30,125 nt of DNA from an uncultured Ignavibacteria bacterium (GCA_937930275.1 CALGLM010000451.1:1-30125), one strand, 5' to 3'. Shown: positions 7,039-16,169, counted from the first letter of the stretch. The notes: generated from the letters alone by a model not told the origin. Made by a program: numbers and translations.

Positions 7039-8811
7039 ATGATAAAATTTAAGGATTTAAAATTTGGCATAAAACAAGGATTATCTTTTAGTGTAATAAT
7101 TTTCCTATTATACGGTGTTAGCGGTATATCATATTATAGTTTAAGCTCATTAAATAAAGAAATTGAAGAAATTTCTAATAATTGGTTGGAAAGAGCAGTT
7201 ACAATTTCGGATTTGAATCTAAATGTTTCACAACTTCGTGTATTTCAACTTGAACATGCATATACGTTTAACATTGTGTTGATGAAGCAGCAAGAAGCAC
7301 AAATGGTCGATTTAGTTGATCAAATTAACGGCAATATAGATAAATACGAAAAATTGAAAAAAAAATATATCAAAAAAGATATATATTCAAATAATGAAGA
7401 AAAACTGTATGATGAATTTATTGAAAGCTGGGAAGAATATGTTGATTTAAGTTTTAGGATATTTAAACTTTCAAGGGAAAATAAAAAAGAAGAAGCAGTA
7501 AAATTGCTTATGGGTCCGGCTAAAGATGTTTACAATGTATCAAGCGATGATTTAGTTTCTTTGGTAAGTTTAAGCAAACTTGACGCATTTAAAGCCACAA
7601 AACGTGCGGAAAAAACTTTTGAAAGTACAAAAAATTTTGTACGTGTTATTGTGTTTTTTGCAGTAAGTTCGGCTATGTTTTTTACGTTTTTATTAATTAG
7701 ATTAATTACAATCCCCATTAAACAATTAGATAATGCAGCGGCTTCCGTAATAAAAGGGAACTTAAATATTTGGCTGGATATAAACAGTAAAGATGAAATT
7801 GGTAGATTAGCAAAAACATTTTTGCAGATGGCTCAATCGTTAAAAGAATATAAATATAGAACTGAAGAACAAGCAACAAAATTATTAAATCAGCAAAAAG
7901 AGCTTCAACTTGCAAATAACGAGTTAACAATAAAATCTTTATCGTTAGAAGAACAAAAAACGGAAATTGAAAAAAAGAATTCAGAGCTTACCGAAGCATT
8001 GAATAATTTAAAAATAACGCAAAATCAACTTATACAATCCGAAAAATTGGCTTCATTGGGTCAATTGACGGCAGGCATTGCACACGAAATTAATAATCCG
8101 ATAAATTTTGTACTTTCTAATGTGTCTCCCTTGCGCAGGGATATCTATGACTTGCTTGAATTATTAAAAAAATACGAGGATGTAATTAGGTTAAACGAAT
8201 ATAATAATTACAATGACGTTATCTATTCATTTAAAAAAGAGATAGATTACGACTACCTAATAAACGAAATTGAAAGCTTATTGGACGGAATGGATGAAGG
8301 GGCAAAAAGAACTGCCGATATTGTAAAAGGATTACGCAATTTTAGTAGAATGGACGAAGGCGTAAAAAAACTTTCGGATATTAATGCCGGAATTCAATCT
8401 ACTTTAGTGATGTTAAAAAACGAAATTAAAAATAGAATTGAAGTTGAACTTGTTTTAGGTGATATACCAAAATTACTATGTTACTCCGGTAAAATTAATC
8501 AAGCACTACTTAATTTGTTAAGCAATGCAAAAGATGCAATAAGCGGAAAAGGGAAAATTAGGGTGGAAACAAAATGTGATTCCGATAACGTATATATAAG
8601 TATTAAAGATAATGGGGTGGGAATGAGTGAAGAAGTTAAAAATAAAATATTCGAACCCTTTTTTACTACTAAAGATGTAGGAAAAGGTACCGGCTTAGGG
8701 CTTTCCATAACTTACGGAATAATTGAAGACCACAAAGGAAAAATTGAAGTTAAAAGCGAAGAAGGGGAAGGAACTGAATTTTTTATTACATTACCTATAT
8801 TAACCGAATAA
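7039..8811 (+). CDS. HAMP-domain sensor histidine kinase (no receiver domain)
   Basis: 590 residues. The first membrane segment is at about 13-33. A periplasmic all-helical region (about 34-195) resembles the four-helix-bundle sensor of chemoreceptors. The second membrane segment is about 196-218, then HAMP (about 219-272, IPIKQLDNAA to DEIGRLAKTF) and a long coiled coil (about 275-335). The HisKA domain has phospho-acceptor H349 in GIAHEINNP. The HATPase domain carries an N box with N492 and N496 (NLLSNAKDA), a G1 box from D524 (DNGVG), an F box (FEPFFTT) and a G2 box from G550 (GTGLGLS). It is complete and should be active. No response regulator gene is adjacent, so the partner lies elsewhere. 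Close coupling to the PstS-like protein suggests that protein presents the signal; this is an inference. Confidence 0.93.
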   Translation: MIKFKDLKFGIKQGLSFSVIIFLLYGVSGISYYSLSSLNKEIEEISNNWLERAVTISDLNLNVSQLRVFQLEHAYTFNIVLMKQQEAQMVDLVDQINGNIDKYEKLKKKYIKKDIYSNNEEKLYDEFIESWEEYVDLSFRIFKLSRENKKEEAVKLLMGPAKDVYNVSSDDLVSLVSLSKLDAFKATKRAEKTFESTKNFVRVIVFFAVSSAMFFTFLLIRLITIPIKQLDNAAASVIKGNLNIWLDINSKDEIGRLAKTFLQMAQSLKEYKYRTEEQATKLLNQQKELQLANNELTIKSLSLEEQKTEIEKKNSELTEALNNLKITQNQLIQSEKLASLGQLTAGIAHEINNPINFVLSNVSPLRRDIYDLLELLKKYEDVIRLNEYNNYNDVIYSFKKEIDYDYLINEIESLLDGMDEGAKRTADIVKGLRNFSRMDEGVKKLSDINAGIQSTLVMLKNEIKNRIEVELVLGDIPKLLCYSGKINQALLNLLSNAKDAISGKGKIRVETKCDSDNVYISIKDNGVGMSEEVKNKIFEPFFTTKDVGKGTGLGLSITYGIIEDHKGKIEVKSEEGEGTEFFITLPILTE

Positions 8812-9061
8812 TTTAATTAAATCCATTTTTCCCTTTATATGTATATTAGTTTGAATTTATACATTAAATTTTATAAAATTACATAATTTTGTTCCTCCTC
8901 AAAATTAATAGAATTTTATTGGTTTATCTTAAGAAAAATTGTTTATTTTTTCCTTTTGAAAACAATTAAAATTTACTTAATTTAGTTAATTGACTGTTTT
9001 AAGTTAATATGACAGTTGTTTAAGCTAAATTTATATATGTCCAAATATATGAGGAATAATT
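8812..9061. other. 250-base intergenic region with two weak hairpins
   Basis: No open reading frame or tRNA is seen. It holds two inverted repeats. The first is an 8-bp stem at 8884-8891 / 8900-8907 with loop TTCCTCCT; the second is an 8-bp stem at 8937-8944 / 8960-8967 with a 15-base loop. Neither is followed by a clean T run, so neither is a convincing terminator for the kinase gene. The promoter of the oxidoreductase operon must be here, and a TTGACT lies at about 8991, but no matching -10 at proper spacing is evident. GAGGAATAATT immediately precedes the ATG at 9062. Confidence 0.4.
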
Positions 9062-9349
9062 ATGGCTAAAGTAAAAGGCGATATCATAATTGATATCGAA
9101 AAATGTAAAGGTTGCGAGTTATGCATTGAAGCTTGTCCGCAGGAATCATTGGAAAAATCGAGGACAGTAAACAGCAAAGGTTATTTATATATTGTAAAAG
9201 TTGAAGACAATTGCACGGGATGTGTTTCTTGCGCCATGGTTTGTCCTGAAGGAGCTATAACGGTATATAGAAAAACCGAAAAAAAAGAAGAACATATTGC
9301 AACAATAACAAATGTATCTAAAGATATAACTATTACGGTGAAAGAATGA
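9062..9349 (+). CDS. 2-oxoacid:ferredoxin oxidoreductase delta subunit (2x[4Fe-4S] ferredoxin)
   Basis: Small electron-transfer subunit of a four-subunit 2-oxoacid oxidoreductase. Two complete bacterial ferredoxin motifs are visible: C15-x2-C18-x2-C21-x3-C25-P and C51-x2-C54-x2-C57-x3-C61-P, each able to hold one [4Fe-4S] cluster. It carries electrons from the TPP-bound intermediate in the beta subunit to an external ferredoxin. The 95-residue length is normal for KorD/VorC-type subunits. The start ATG has GAGGA upstream. Its stop overlaps the alpha-subunit start by four bases (ATGA), indicating translational coupling. First gene of the operon. Confidence 0.9.
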   Translation: MAKVKGDIIIDIEKCKGCELCIEACPQESLEKSRTVNSKGYLYIVKVEDNCTGCVSCAMVCPEGAITVYRKTEKKEEHIATITNVSKDITITVKE

Positions 9350-10416
9350 GTGAATTAAAATTAATGAAAGGGAATGAAGCGTTGGCAGAAGCCGCAATAC
9401 GTGCGGGGTGCGATGCTTATTTTGGTTATCCCATAACTCCTCAATCAGAAGTTTTGGAATATTTAACAAAAGATGCTACTGCAAGAACAGGAATGGTTGT
9501 TTTACAAGCCGAAAGTGAAGTTGCTTCTATCAATATGGTATATGGTGCAGCAGGGACCGGTAAAAAGGTTATGACTTCATCATCAAGTCCGGGAATAAGC
9601 TTAATGGTTGAAGGCATTTCATATATAGCTTGTGCCGAACTACCTTGTTTAATTGTAAACGTTAATAGAGGCGGTCCCGGATTAGGGACTATTCAGCCGG
9701 GACAAGGTGATTATTTTCAAGCAGTAAAAGGAGGAGGACACGGTGATTATAAATTAATAGTCTTAGCACCTTCTACTGTTCAAGAGCTTTCTGATTTTGT
9801 TAAATTATCGTATGATTTAGCATTTAAATACAGAAATCCTGTTATGATTTTATCTGACGGTGCATTAGGACAGATGATGGAAAAAGTTGAATTATTTGAA
9901 CCTATACCAAGAACAACCGAAGTTCCCGATTGGGCAACTGTCGGCAAACCGGCATCAAGGGAAAGAAATTTTATTACATCACTTCACATTCAACCTGATA
10001 AAATGGAAGAAGTTAATAAACATCTTCAAAGGAAATATAGAGAAATTGAAAAGAATGAAACAAGAGTAGAGACTATAAATTGTGAAGATGCAGATTACAT
10101 AATTACTGCATATGGACTTGTTGCACGTATCTGTACAAAAGCTGCTTTATTAGCAAGAGAAAAAGGGATAAAAGTAGGCGTAATTAGACCTATAACTTTA
10201 TTCCCGTTCCCATATGAAACCTATAATAAATACGCGGATAAAGTAAAGGGTATATTAGATGTAGAAATGAACGCCGGACAGATGGTAGAAGACGTAAAAT
10301 TAGGCGTTAACGGTAAAACAAATGTAGAATTTTACGGAAGAATGGGGGGAATTGTGCCAACTCCGGAAGAAATTTTAGAACATTTGGAAAAGATAATTAT
10401 AGGAGGTTTGAAATGA
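9346..10416 (+). CDS. vorB: 2-oxoacid:ferredoxin oxidoreductase alpha subunit (VorB/KorA type)
   Basis: 356 residues covering the pyrimidine-binding domain of pyruvate:ferredoxin-oxidoreductase-family enzymes plus the transketolase C-terminal-like domain. Recognisable segments are MKGNEALAEAAIRAGCDAY, FGYPITPQSEVLEYL, ASINMVYGAAGTGKKVMTSS, SSPGISLMVEGISY and NVNRGGPGLGTIQPGQGDY. The C-terminal domain contains GVIRPITLFPFPYE and VEMNAGQMVEDV. With beta, gamma and delta it oxidatively decarboxylates a 2-oxoacid to an acyl-CoA and reduces ferredoxin, or runs in reverse. The sequence resembles the family usually labelled VorB (3-methyl-2-oxobutanoate). The closely related 2-oxoglutarate enzyme KorA cannot be excluded, so substrate specificity is uncertain. 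It overlaps both neighbours by four bases. Confidence 0.92.
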   Translation: MSELKLMKGNEALAEAAIRAGCDAYFGYPITPQSEVLEYLTKDATARTGMVVLQAESEVASINMVYGAAGTGKKVMTSSSSPGISLMVEGISYIACAELPCLIVNVNRGGPGLGTIQPGQGDYFQAVKGGGHGDYKLIVLAPSTVQELSDFVKLSYDLAFKYRNPVMILSDGALGQMMEKVELFEPIPRTTEVPDWATVGKPASRERNFITSLHIQPDKMEEVNKHLQRKYREIEKNETRVETINCEDADYIITAYGLVARICTKAALLAREKGIKVGVIRPITLFPFPYETYNKYADKVKGILDVEMNAGQMVEDVKLGVNGKTNVEFYGRMGGIVPTPEEILEHLEKIIIGGLK

Positions 10417-11231
10417 ACGAAAAACGTATGACTGATGAACATTTCGAACAGATGATTCAAGAAGAAAATATTTGTGTTCAAGAAAATATTGTTTATAAAA
10501 AGCCCGAAACTTTATTTGATACTCCGATGCATTATTGTCCGGGTTGCGGTCACGGTGTTGCTCATAGAATTTTAGCAGAAGTTATAGACGAGTTAGGAAT
10601 TCAAAGTGAAACTATTGGTGTAGCTCCGGTAGGCTGCAGCGTGTTTGCTTACAATTATTTAAATGTTGATATGACCCAAGCTCCTCACGGAAGAGCAAGT
10701 GCTTCGGCAACAGGAATAAAAAGAGTGCTTCCGGAAAAATATGTCTTTTCATATCAAGGGGACGGTGATCTTGCTGCAATTGGTACAGGTGAAACCATAC
10801 ATACATGTAACCGGGGTGAAAATATTCTGATTATTTTTATCAATAATGGTATATATGGTATGACAGGAGGTCAAATGGCTCCTACAACTTTACCAAATAT
10901 GAAATCAACTACTTCTCCTTACGGAAGAGATGTTTTATCAATGGGTTATCCGTTAAAAATTACAGAATTAGTGGCTCAATTACCCGGCACTTATTACGTT
11001 ACAAGACAATCGGTACATAAACCTGCAAATGTTAGGAAAGCAAAAGCCGCAATTAAAAAAGGTTTTGAATATCAAAAACTCAATAAAGGTACTTGCTTTA
11101 TCGAAATAGTTTCAAATTGTCCGTCTAACTGGAAAATGACACCTGTTCAAGCAAATAAATGGTTGGATGAAAATATGCTTCCGTATTATCCGTTAGGCGA
11201 TATTAAGACCCCAAGCGGGAAGGAGAAATAG
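10413..11231 (+). CDS. 2-oxoacid:ferredoxin oxidoreductase beta subunit (TPP-binding)
   Basis: 272-residue catalytic subunit that binds thiamine pyrophosphate. It has C42-P-G-C45-GHG near the start, the TPP motif GDGD at 116-119 (QGDGDLAAIG), and the downstream Asn pair in FINNGIYGMTGGQMAPTT, which completes the Mg-TPP site. An extended N-terminal stretch (residues 1-35) precedes the conserved CPGCGH. A near-perfect ribosome binding site, AGGAGGT at 10401-10407, lies inside the end of the alpha gene, and the start overlaps the alpha stop by four bases. It is followed one base later by the gamma gene. The sequence fits KorB/VorA-type subunits; specificity between branched-chain 2-oxoacids and 2-oxoglutarate cannot be decided here. 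Confidence 0.93.
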   Translation: MNEKRMTDEHFEQMIQEENICVQENIVYKKPETLFDTPMHYCPGCGHGVAHRILAEVIDELGIQSETIGVAPVGCSVFAYNYLNVDMTQAPHGRASASATGIKRVLPEKYVFSYQGDGDLAAIGTGETIHTCNRGENILIIFINNGIYGMTGGQMAPTTLPNMKSTTSPYGRDVLSMGYPLKITELVAQLPGTYYVTRQSVHKPANVRKAKAAIKKGFEYQKLNKGTCFIEIVSNCPSNWKMTPVQANKWLDENMLPYYPLGDIKTPSGKEK

Positions 11232-11232
11232 C

Positions 11233-11769
11233 ATGAATGAAGAGATAGTAATTGCCGGATTTGGCGGTCAAGGTGTATTATCAATGGGTATGATTTTATG
11301 TTACGCCGGAATAATGGAAAATAAAGAAGTAAGTTGGATGCCTTCATATGGTCCTGAGATGAGAGGCGGAACTGCAAATTGTATAACAATTATTAGCGAT
11401 TCAAAAATTAGTTCACCTATTATTTCGAAATTTGATACGGTTATTGCACTTAATCAACCTTCTGTTGATAAATTTGAAAGTGCTGTAAAACCGGGTGGAT
11501 TGTTAATTTACGATAGTACAAACGTATTAAAAAAACCTACAAGAACAGACATTAGCATTTATGCTTTAGACGCGAGTAATGAAGCAGCAAAAATGAATAA
11601 TACTAAAGTATTAAACATGATTATGCTTGGTGCATTCCTAAAGAAAAAACCAATAATTGCAATTGAAAATATAATAGAAGGTTTAAGAAAAGTACTTCCT
11701 GAAAGATATCACAATTTATTGCCTGCTAACGAAGCAGCTTTAAAGAAAGGAATGGAATTAGTTAACTGA
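11233..11769 (+). CDS. 2-oxoacid:ferredoxin oxidoreductase gamma subunit
   Basis: 178 residues, the CoA-interacting gamma subunit. It opens with the family hallmark GFGGQGVLSMGMILCYAG and has the conserved SYGPEMRGGTANC segment, then LNQPSVDKFE and the late MIMLGAFLKKKP helix. The length matches the usual ~180. It is the last gene of the delta-alpha-beta-gamma operon, with its start one base after the beta stop (GGAGAAATAGC before the ATG). It ends 11 bases before a strong intrinsic terminator. All four subunits are present and intact, so a complete enzyme is encoded. Confidence 0.93.
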   Translation: MNEEIVIAGFGGQGVLSMGMILCYAGIMENKEVSWMPSYGPEMRGGTANCITIISDSKISSPIISKFDTVIALNQPSVDKFESAVKPGGLLIYDSTNVLKKPTRTDISIYALDASNEAAKMNNTKVLNMIMLGAFLKKKPIIAIENIIEGLRKVLPERYHNLLPANEAALKKGMELVN

Positions 11770-11780
11770 TAATAGTTTTT

Positions 11781-11818
11781 AAATAGCCTGCATTTTATTT
11801 ATAGTGCAGGCTATTTTT
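11781..11818 (+). terminator. Rho-independent terminator after the oxidoreductase operon
   Basis: Perfect 12-bp stem, AAATAGCCTGCA (11781-11792) pairing with TGCAGGCTATTT (11805-11816), with a 12-base loop and a T-rich 3' side (TATTTTTGT). It ends the 2-oxoacid oxidoreductase transcript and separates it from the envelope gene cluster. Confidence 0.92.
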
Positions 11819-11942
11819 GTCTCTAATTTTAAATTAAAATTAAATCAGAAAAAATAAAAATATTTTGTTAATAATTTAAACTTTTATTTGTATATTGAAA
11901 GGCTAAATTTTTAATGAAAAAGTAATTAAAGAATAATTTATT

Positions 11943-14027
11943 ATGAAGTTAAAATTAACACTAATTAGTTGTATTTTATTGTTTTATGTCGGTTTTACTA
12001 CCGCACAAGAACAAAGGTTTCTTAAAACCATGGATGACGATAATTCTAAATATACCAATGTAGGTGATATTGGATTAACAATTACAAACTTTGGTTTGTA
12101 CGGTCACGGTTTTTCAAAATGGCCCAATCAACCCTCATGCGAGTACCCTTTAGGTAGCGGTATTGAGCATATTTTTGACGGTGGTTTATGGATTGGGGCA
12201 TATTATAAAAGTTCTACATCAACAGGAGACGGAAGGATAGTTGGTCCTTGGGTTTCTACCGGATCTGTTGACGCTTCTTCTGTTTCGGTACGTGGCGGCG
12301 GTTTTGAATATACTAACGAATCAGGTTCAAAAATGATTGAACGTTCAAGTTTAGTTGATTCGAAATTTTTCAGCCCCGAAGCTATTTCACATCAAGATTT
12401 TTTCTGTATTTATTCTGATACAAGTAAATATCTTTCCAACGGTGAATTAATTACAGACCATGAACCGTTAGGCGTTGTGGTTAGACAAGAATCATATGCA
12501 TGGAATTTCCCTTTTGCCAATGCTTTTGTAATTATGAACTATTGGATAAAAAACACATCCAATAAATATTTGGATAGTATATACGTAGGTTTATGGACGG
12601 ATGCCGTAGTAAGAAATACAAATATTACTTCACCTCGTTCAGGTTCTGCGTTCTTTAATAAAGGCGGAAACGGTTACAATGACAGCTTAAAAATCGCTTA
12701 TGAATTTGATGCTGCTGGTGACTTAGGCTTTAGCGATAGTTATATCGGAATTCAATATTTAGGTTCAAACAAGACCGGCGAATTACCTCACTATGTAACC
12801 TGGCAGTACAAAAATACATCAAATCCAAACTTCTTTGCTCCGATTACGGATATTGAAAGATATCGAAAAATGGCAGGTTATTTTGGCGGTAATAATACTT
12901 ACTACAGCGGTATTGACCCGACTGTTTTAAAACAACCGAGTAACAGATCTACTTTAATAACAGCCGGTCCATTTGGACAGATTGCTCCCGGAGATTCTTT
13001 AAACGTTACATTTGCATTTGTTGCAGCAAAAAAATATGGTCCTGATTTAGCGAGTTTCGATACTGAAATACAAAAAACAAATCTATATGCAAATGCAAGC
13101 TGGGCAATTAGAGCTTATAACGGTGAAGATAGAAACGGAAACGGAATATTAGATCCGGGTGAAGATGCTGATGCAAATGGTGTTATTACAAGATATATTT
13201 TACCTGCGCCTCCAAACTCACCTCGCGTAAAGGTTGTTCCCGAAAGTGAAAAAATTACTGTTTACTGGGATAAAAGAGCAGAGTTTTCTGTTGACCCGAT
13301 TAGCGGTAAAAAAGATTTTGAAGGCTATAGACTTTATAGAACGAATGCGGGTTATGATTTAACAACATCTCAAAACTTAACTTCTTCGTTAGTTACTGTT
13401 GCCGAATTTGATAGTATGGGAAATAATTTAGGCTATAACACAGGCTTTTCCAAAGTTGAATTAAGCGAACCTATGACATTTCCTAATGATACGACAAAAT
13501 ATTATTATAAATTTGAAATTGATAATTTATTAAACGGTTGGCAATATACTTTTACCGTTACCGCATTTGATAAAGGAGATATTGAAAATAAAATTGAAAG
13601 TCTTGAATCTTCAAAAATTGCCAATGCACAAAGAGTAATACCGGGATCAGTACCGACAAGTGATGCAAATGTTAAAGTTGGTGTTTACCCTAATCCTTAT
13701 TATGGTGAAGCTTATTGGGACGGTAATTCGGAAAGATTAAGAAAAATCCACTTTTATAATTTACCTGCTGAGTGTGAAATTGTTATTTATACTTTATCGG
13801 GTGATATAGTTAAAAGAATTGAACATACGGCAACCAGCAACGGAACAGACGTGCGCTGGTTTGAAATATTTGCAAAAGACGGAAAGCAAATTATGACAGG
13901 CGGCGAACATCCTTGGGATTTAGTTACCGATGATGATCAAGCAATTGCAACCGGATTGTATTTATTCTCGGTAAAGGATAAATCAAACGGCGAAATTAAA
14001 ACGGGTAAATTTTTAGTAATAAAATAA
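11943..14027 (+). CDS. Secreted protein with fibronectin-III-like domain and T9SS-type C-terminal sorting domain
   Basis: 694 residues. Signal peptide about 1-21 (hydrophobic ISCILLFYVGFTTA). A large beta-rich N-terminal region contains TITNFGLYGHGFSKWP and HIFDGGLWIGAYY, a pattern seen in many uncharacterised exported FCB proteins. An EF-hand/dockerin-like Ca loop begins at D396 (DRNGNGILDPGE). A fibronectin-III-like region covers about 420-570 (PRVKVVPESEKITVYWDKR, then GYRLYRTNAGYDL). The end, GVYPNPYYGEAYWDG through GLYLFSVKD to KTGKFLVIK, is a type-A-like sorting domain, so the protein is probably delivered to the surface by type IX secretion. No catalytic motif is recognised. No ribosome binding site is visible, which is common in this group. 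First gene of the seven-gene envelope set. Confidence 0.78.
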   Translation: MKLKLTLISCILLFYVGFTTAQEQRFLKTMDDDNSKYTNVGDIGLTITNFGLYGHGFSKWPNQPSCEYPLGSGIEHIFDGGLWIGAYYKSSTSTGDGRIVGPWVSTGSVDASSVSVRGGGFEYTNESGSKMIERSSLVDSKFFSPEAISHQDFFCIYSDTSKYLSNGELITDHEPLGVVVRQESYAWNFPFANAFVIMNYWIKNTSNKYLDSIYVGLWTDAVVRNTNITSPRSGSAFFNKGGNGYNDSLKIAYEFDAAGDLGFSDSYIGIQYLGSNKTGELPHYVTWQYKNTSNPNFFAPITDIERYRKMAGYFGGNNTYYSGIDPTVLKQPSNRSTLITAGPFGQIAPGDSLNVTFAFVAAKKYGPDLASFDTEIQKTNLYANASWAIRAYNGEDRNGNGILDPGEDADANGVITRYILPAPPNSPRVKVVPESEKITVYWDKRAEFSVDPISGKKDFEGYRLYRTNAGYDLTTSQNLTSSLVTVAEFDSMGNNLGYNTGFSKVELSEPMTFPNDTTKYYYKFEIDNLLNGWQYTFTVTAFDKGDIENKIESLESSKIANAQRVIPGSVPTSDANVKVGVYPNPYYGEAYWDGNSERLRKIHFYNLPAECEIVIYTLSGDIVKRIEHTATSNGTDVRWFEIFAKDGKQIMTGGEHPWDLVTDDDQAIATGLYLFSVKDKSNGEIKTGKFLVIK

Positions 14028-14036
14028 AGGAAAAAA

Positions 14037-16145
14037 ATGAAACTAAAACTATTATTAACAGCATTAGTGGTACTTTTATGCGGGCAATTATTTGCTCAAA
14101 CATATCCCGAAGTATCAATACACGATATTCAATATATAAACCCCGATTCGTTATTAGTCGCACCTCATGACTATAAATCATTTTATGAAGGCGATACAGT
14201 AATAGTTACCGGTGTTGTAGTAGTAGCTCCTCGTTACGGCGGAAGCCCTGATAGTGCATTAATTATTCGCTCCGGCGGTGTTCCTGCTGCAATTTTACGT
14301 GACCCCAATAACAATGAATACGGCGGGTTATTAATTAGATACTTAGGTACAGATGCTTCTGATTTTAACTTATTAGACACCGGAATGGTTATTAAAGTTA
14401 AAGGATATGTTCAAGAGTATTTTACAACTACCCAATTTAATGTTATTGAATTTACAAGTGCAGATGTAATCGGAATTCAAGAAAGACCGACTCCGGTTGT
14501 GTTAACATTAGATTCTTTAGCTGTAACGGGTACATATAACCCACAATATATTGGTGAAAAATGGGAACAAATGTATGTTGAAATTAGAAATGTTACTACA
14601 ACAGATCCAAACGTTATAATAGCCGGTTCTTTTAGAATTTTTGATGATAACGGAACGTCGATGATTATAGGCAGTGCATCATCTTGGAGATATACTGCAC
14701 CTGCTCCTTTAGCCGGAACTAAACTTGAATATGTAAGAGGTTATTTAGAATCACGTAATAACGTTTCGCAAGGCGGTTGGTTTATTATTAACCCATGTTA
14801 TTACGATGATATAAAATATGGAGATATTATTCCTCCTCGTATTACTAATGTTACAAGAAATAAGGCTTTTGTAGGATTTAACGAAGGTATGACAATTACT
14901 GCAAAAGTAAAAGATCCTGACGGAACAGTTACCAGTGCAAAAATTTATTATAAAACAGAAACAGGTCAATTTCAGACAATTGATATGACTGCTACTCAAG
15001 GTGATACAATTTATTCAGGAACAATCCCGGGTCAACCTTCTGAATCATTAATAGCTTATTATATTGAAGCTAAAGACAATTCAAATGCTGTATCAACAAA
15101 TCCGGCAAACTATACAAATAATTTATATTTTTATCAAGCATTAAATAGACCGCTAACTATTAAAGATGTTCAGTATAGTCCGTTCGGCGGTGGTTATAGC
15201 GGATATAACGGCTTTGAAGTTACTTTAACAGGTACCGTAACTGCCGATACTACTGATTTAGAAGGGGATGGCGGAACGCAAGGTCCACAAGTATTTATGC
15301 AAAGCGGTAAGGGTGCATGGACAGGTATTCGTTTATACGGTACAGAAACTTTAAAATTAAGACGCGGTGATAACGTTACGGTAAAAGGTATTGTTAACGA
15401 AAATTATAATATAACTGAAATTAAAAGCTTAGATTTACCTGCAAATGTAGTAGTTAATAGCACAGGTAATCCTTTACCGGAACCACTTGTATTACAAACA
15501 TCAACTATCGGTGTTTCTACTAACGGTTCTTTACCTGCAGAATCATACGAAGGTGTTTTAGTAAAATATGAAAATTTAACAATTACAGATGATAACGCAG
15601 ACGGCGAAAGTGGTCCTGTAACAAATAATTATGGAGAAATTTATGTTGCCGATGCAAGCAATGTTCAAACGCGTGTTGAATTGCAAGAAGGTACACATAG
15701 TTTCCATAACTCATGGAACGGAATTACTTCAGCTAATTCAATTAAAGTTAAAGCCGGCGATACATTTGAAAGTTTAACAGGTATTTTATCTTTTTCATTT
15801 AGTAATTACAAATTATTCCCTCGCAAAAATGATGATTTTGTAGGGTTTGTTAATGATGTAGAAGAAGAAACAGAAATCCCTAATACATATGTAGTAAATC
15901 AAAATTACCCGAATCCTTTTAACCCTTCAACAACTATTGAGTTTTCAATACCTGAAGCTTCATATGTTAGCTTAAGAGTATATAATTCAATCGGTCAAGA
16001 AGTTACTACATTGGTAAACGGATATTTAAATAGAGGTTTGCATAAATTTAATTTTAACGCAAGCAAACTTTCAAGCGGTGTTTATTTTTATCGTATAGAA
16101 TCAGGTAAATTCAATACTGTTAAAAAAATGGTATTAATGAAATAA
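14037..16145 (+). CDS. Secreted protein with two OB-fold-like modules and T9SS type A sorting domain
   Basis: 702 residues. Signal peptide MKLKLLLTALVVLLCGQLFA. Two related modules are visible: residues about 25-150 (SIHDIQYINPDSLL, GDTVIVTGVVVV) and about 370-520 (TIKDVQYSPFGG, VTLTGTVTADT, GDNVTVKGIVNENYN). Each resembles the OB-fold-like DUF5689/YhcR-type module often found next to secreted nucleases. Between them is an immunoglobulin-like stretch (about 280-360, GMTITAKVKDPDGTVTSAKIYY). The C-terminal sorting domain (about 620-702) is textbook: NYPNPFNPSTTIEFSIP, LRVYNSIGQEV, SSGVYFYRIESG, ending KMVLMK. It lies 9 bases after the previous gene with AAAGGA before the ATG. No enzyme motif is seen; a binding role is inferred. 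A hairpin follows it. Confidence 0.82.
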   Translation: MKLKLLLTALVVLLCGQLFAQTYPEVSIHDIQYINPDSLLVAPHDYKSFYEGDTVIVTGVVVVAPRYGGSPDSALIIRSGGVPAAILRDPNNNEYGGLLIRYLGTDASDFNLLDTGMVIKVKGYVQEYFTTTQFNVIEFTSADVIGIQERPTPVVLTLDSLAVTGTYNPQYIGEKWEQMYVEIRNVTTTDPNVIIAGSFRIFDDNGTSMIIGSASSWRYTAPAPLAGTKLEYVRGYLESRNNVSQGGWFIINPCYYDDIKYGDIIPPRITNVTRNKAFVGFNEGMTITAKVKDPDGTVTSAKIYYKTETGQFQTIDMTATQGDTIYSGTIPGQPSESLIAYYIEAKDNSNAVSTNPANYTNNLYFYQALNRPLTIKDVQYSPFGGGYSGYNGFEVTLTGTVTADTTDLEGDGGTQGPQVFMQSGKGAWTGIRLYGTETLKLRRGDNVTVKGIVNENYNITEIKSLDLPANVVVNSTGNPLPEPLVLQTSTIGVSTNGSLPAESYEGVLVKYENLTITDDNADGESGPVTNNYGEIYVADASNVQTRVELQEGTHSFHNSWNGITSANSIKVKAGDTFESLTGILSFSFSNYKLFPRKNDDFVGFVNDVEEETEIPNTYVVNQNYPNPFNPSTTIEFSIPEASYVSLRVYNSIGQEVTTLVNGYLNRGLHKFNFNASKLSSGVYFYRIESGKFNTVKKMVLMK

Positions 16146-16151
16146 TTTTAC

Positions 16152-16169
16152 GGAGGGGAAATCCCCTCC
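16152..16169 (+). terminator. Short GC-rich hairpin inside the envelope cluster (weak terminator or mRNA processing/stability element)
   Basis: GGAGGGG-AAAT-CCCCTCC, a 7-bp all-GC-rich stem with a four-base loop, 7 bases after the stop of the 702-residue protein and 27 bases before the next ATG. It is followed by AAATTTTTAAAAAATTT, a short interrupted T run. It stands out in very AT-rich DNA. It may partly terminate transcription, giving more of the two secreted proteins than of the downstream receptor genes, or it may protect the mRNA 3' end. Confidence 0.6.
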
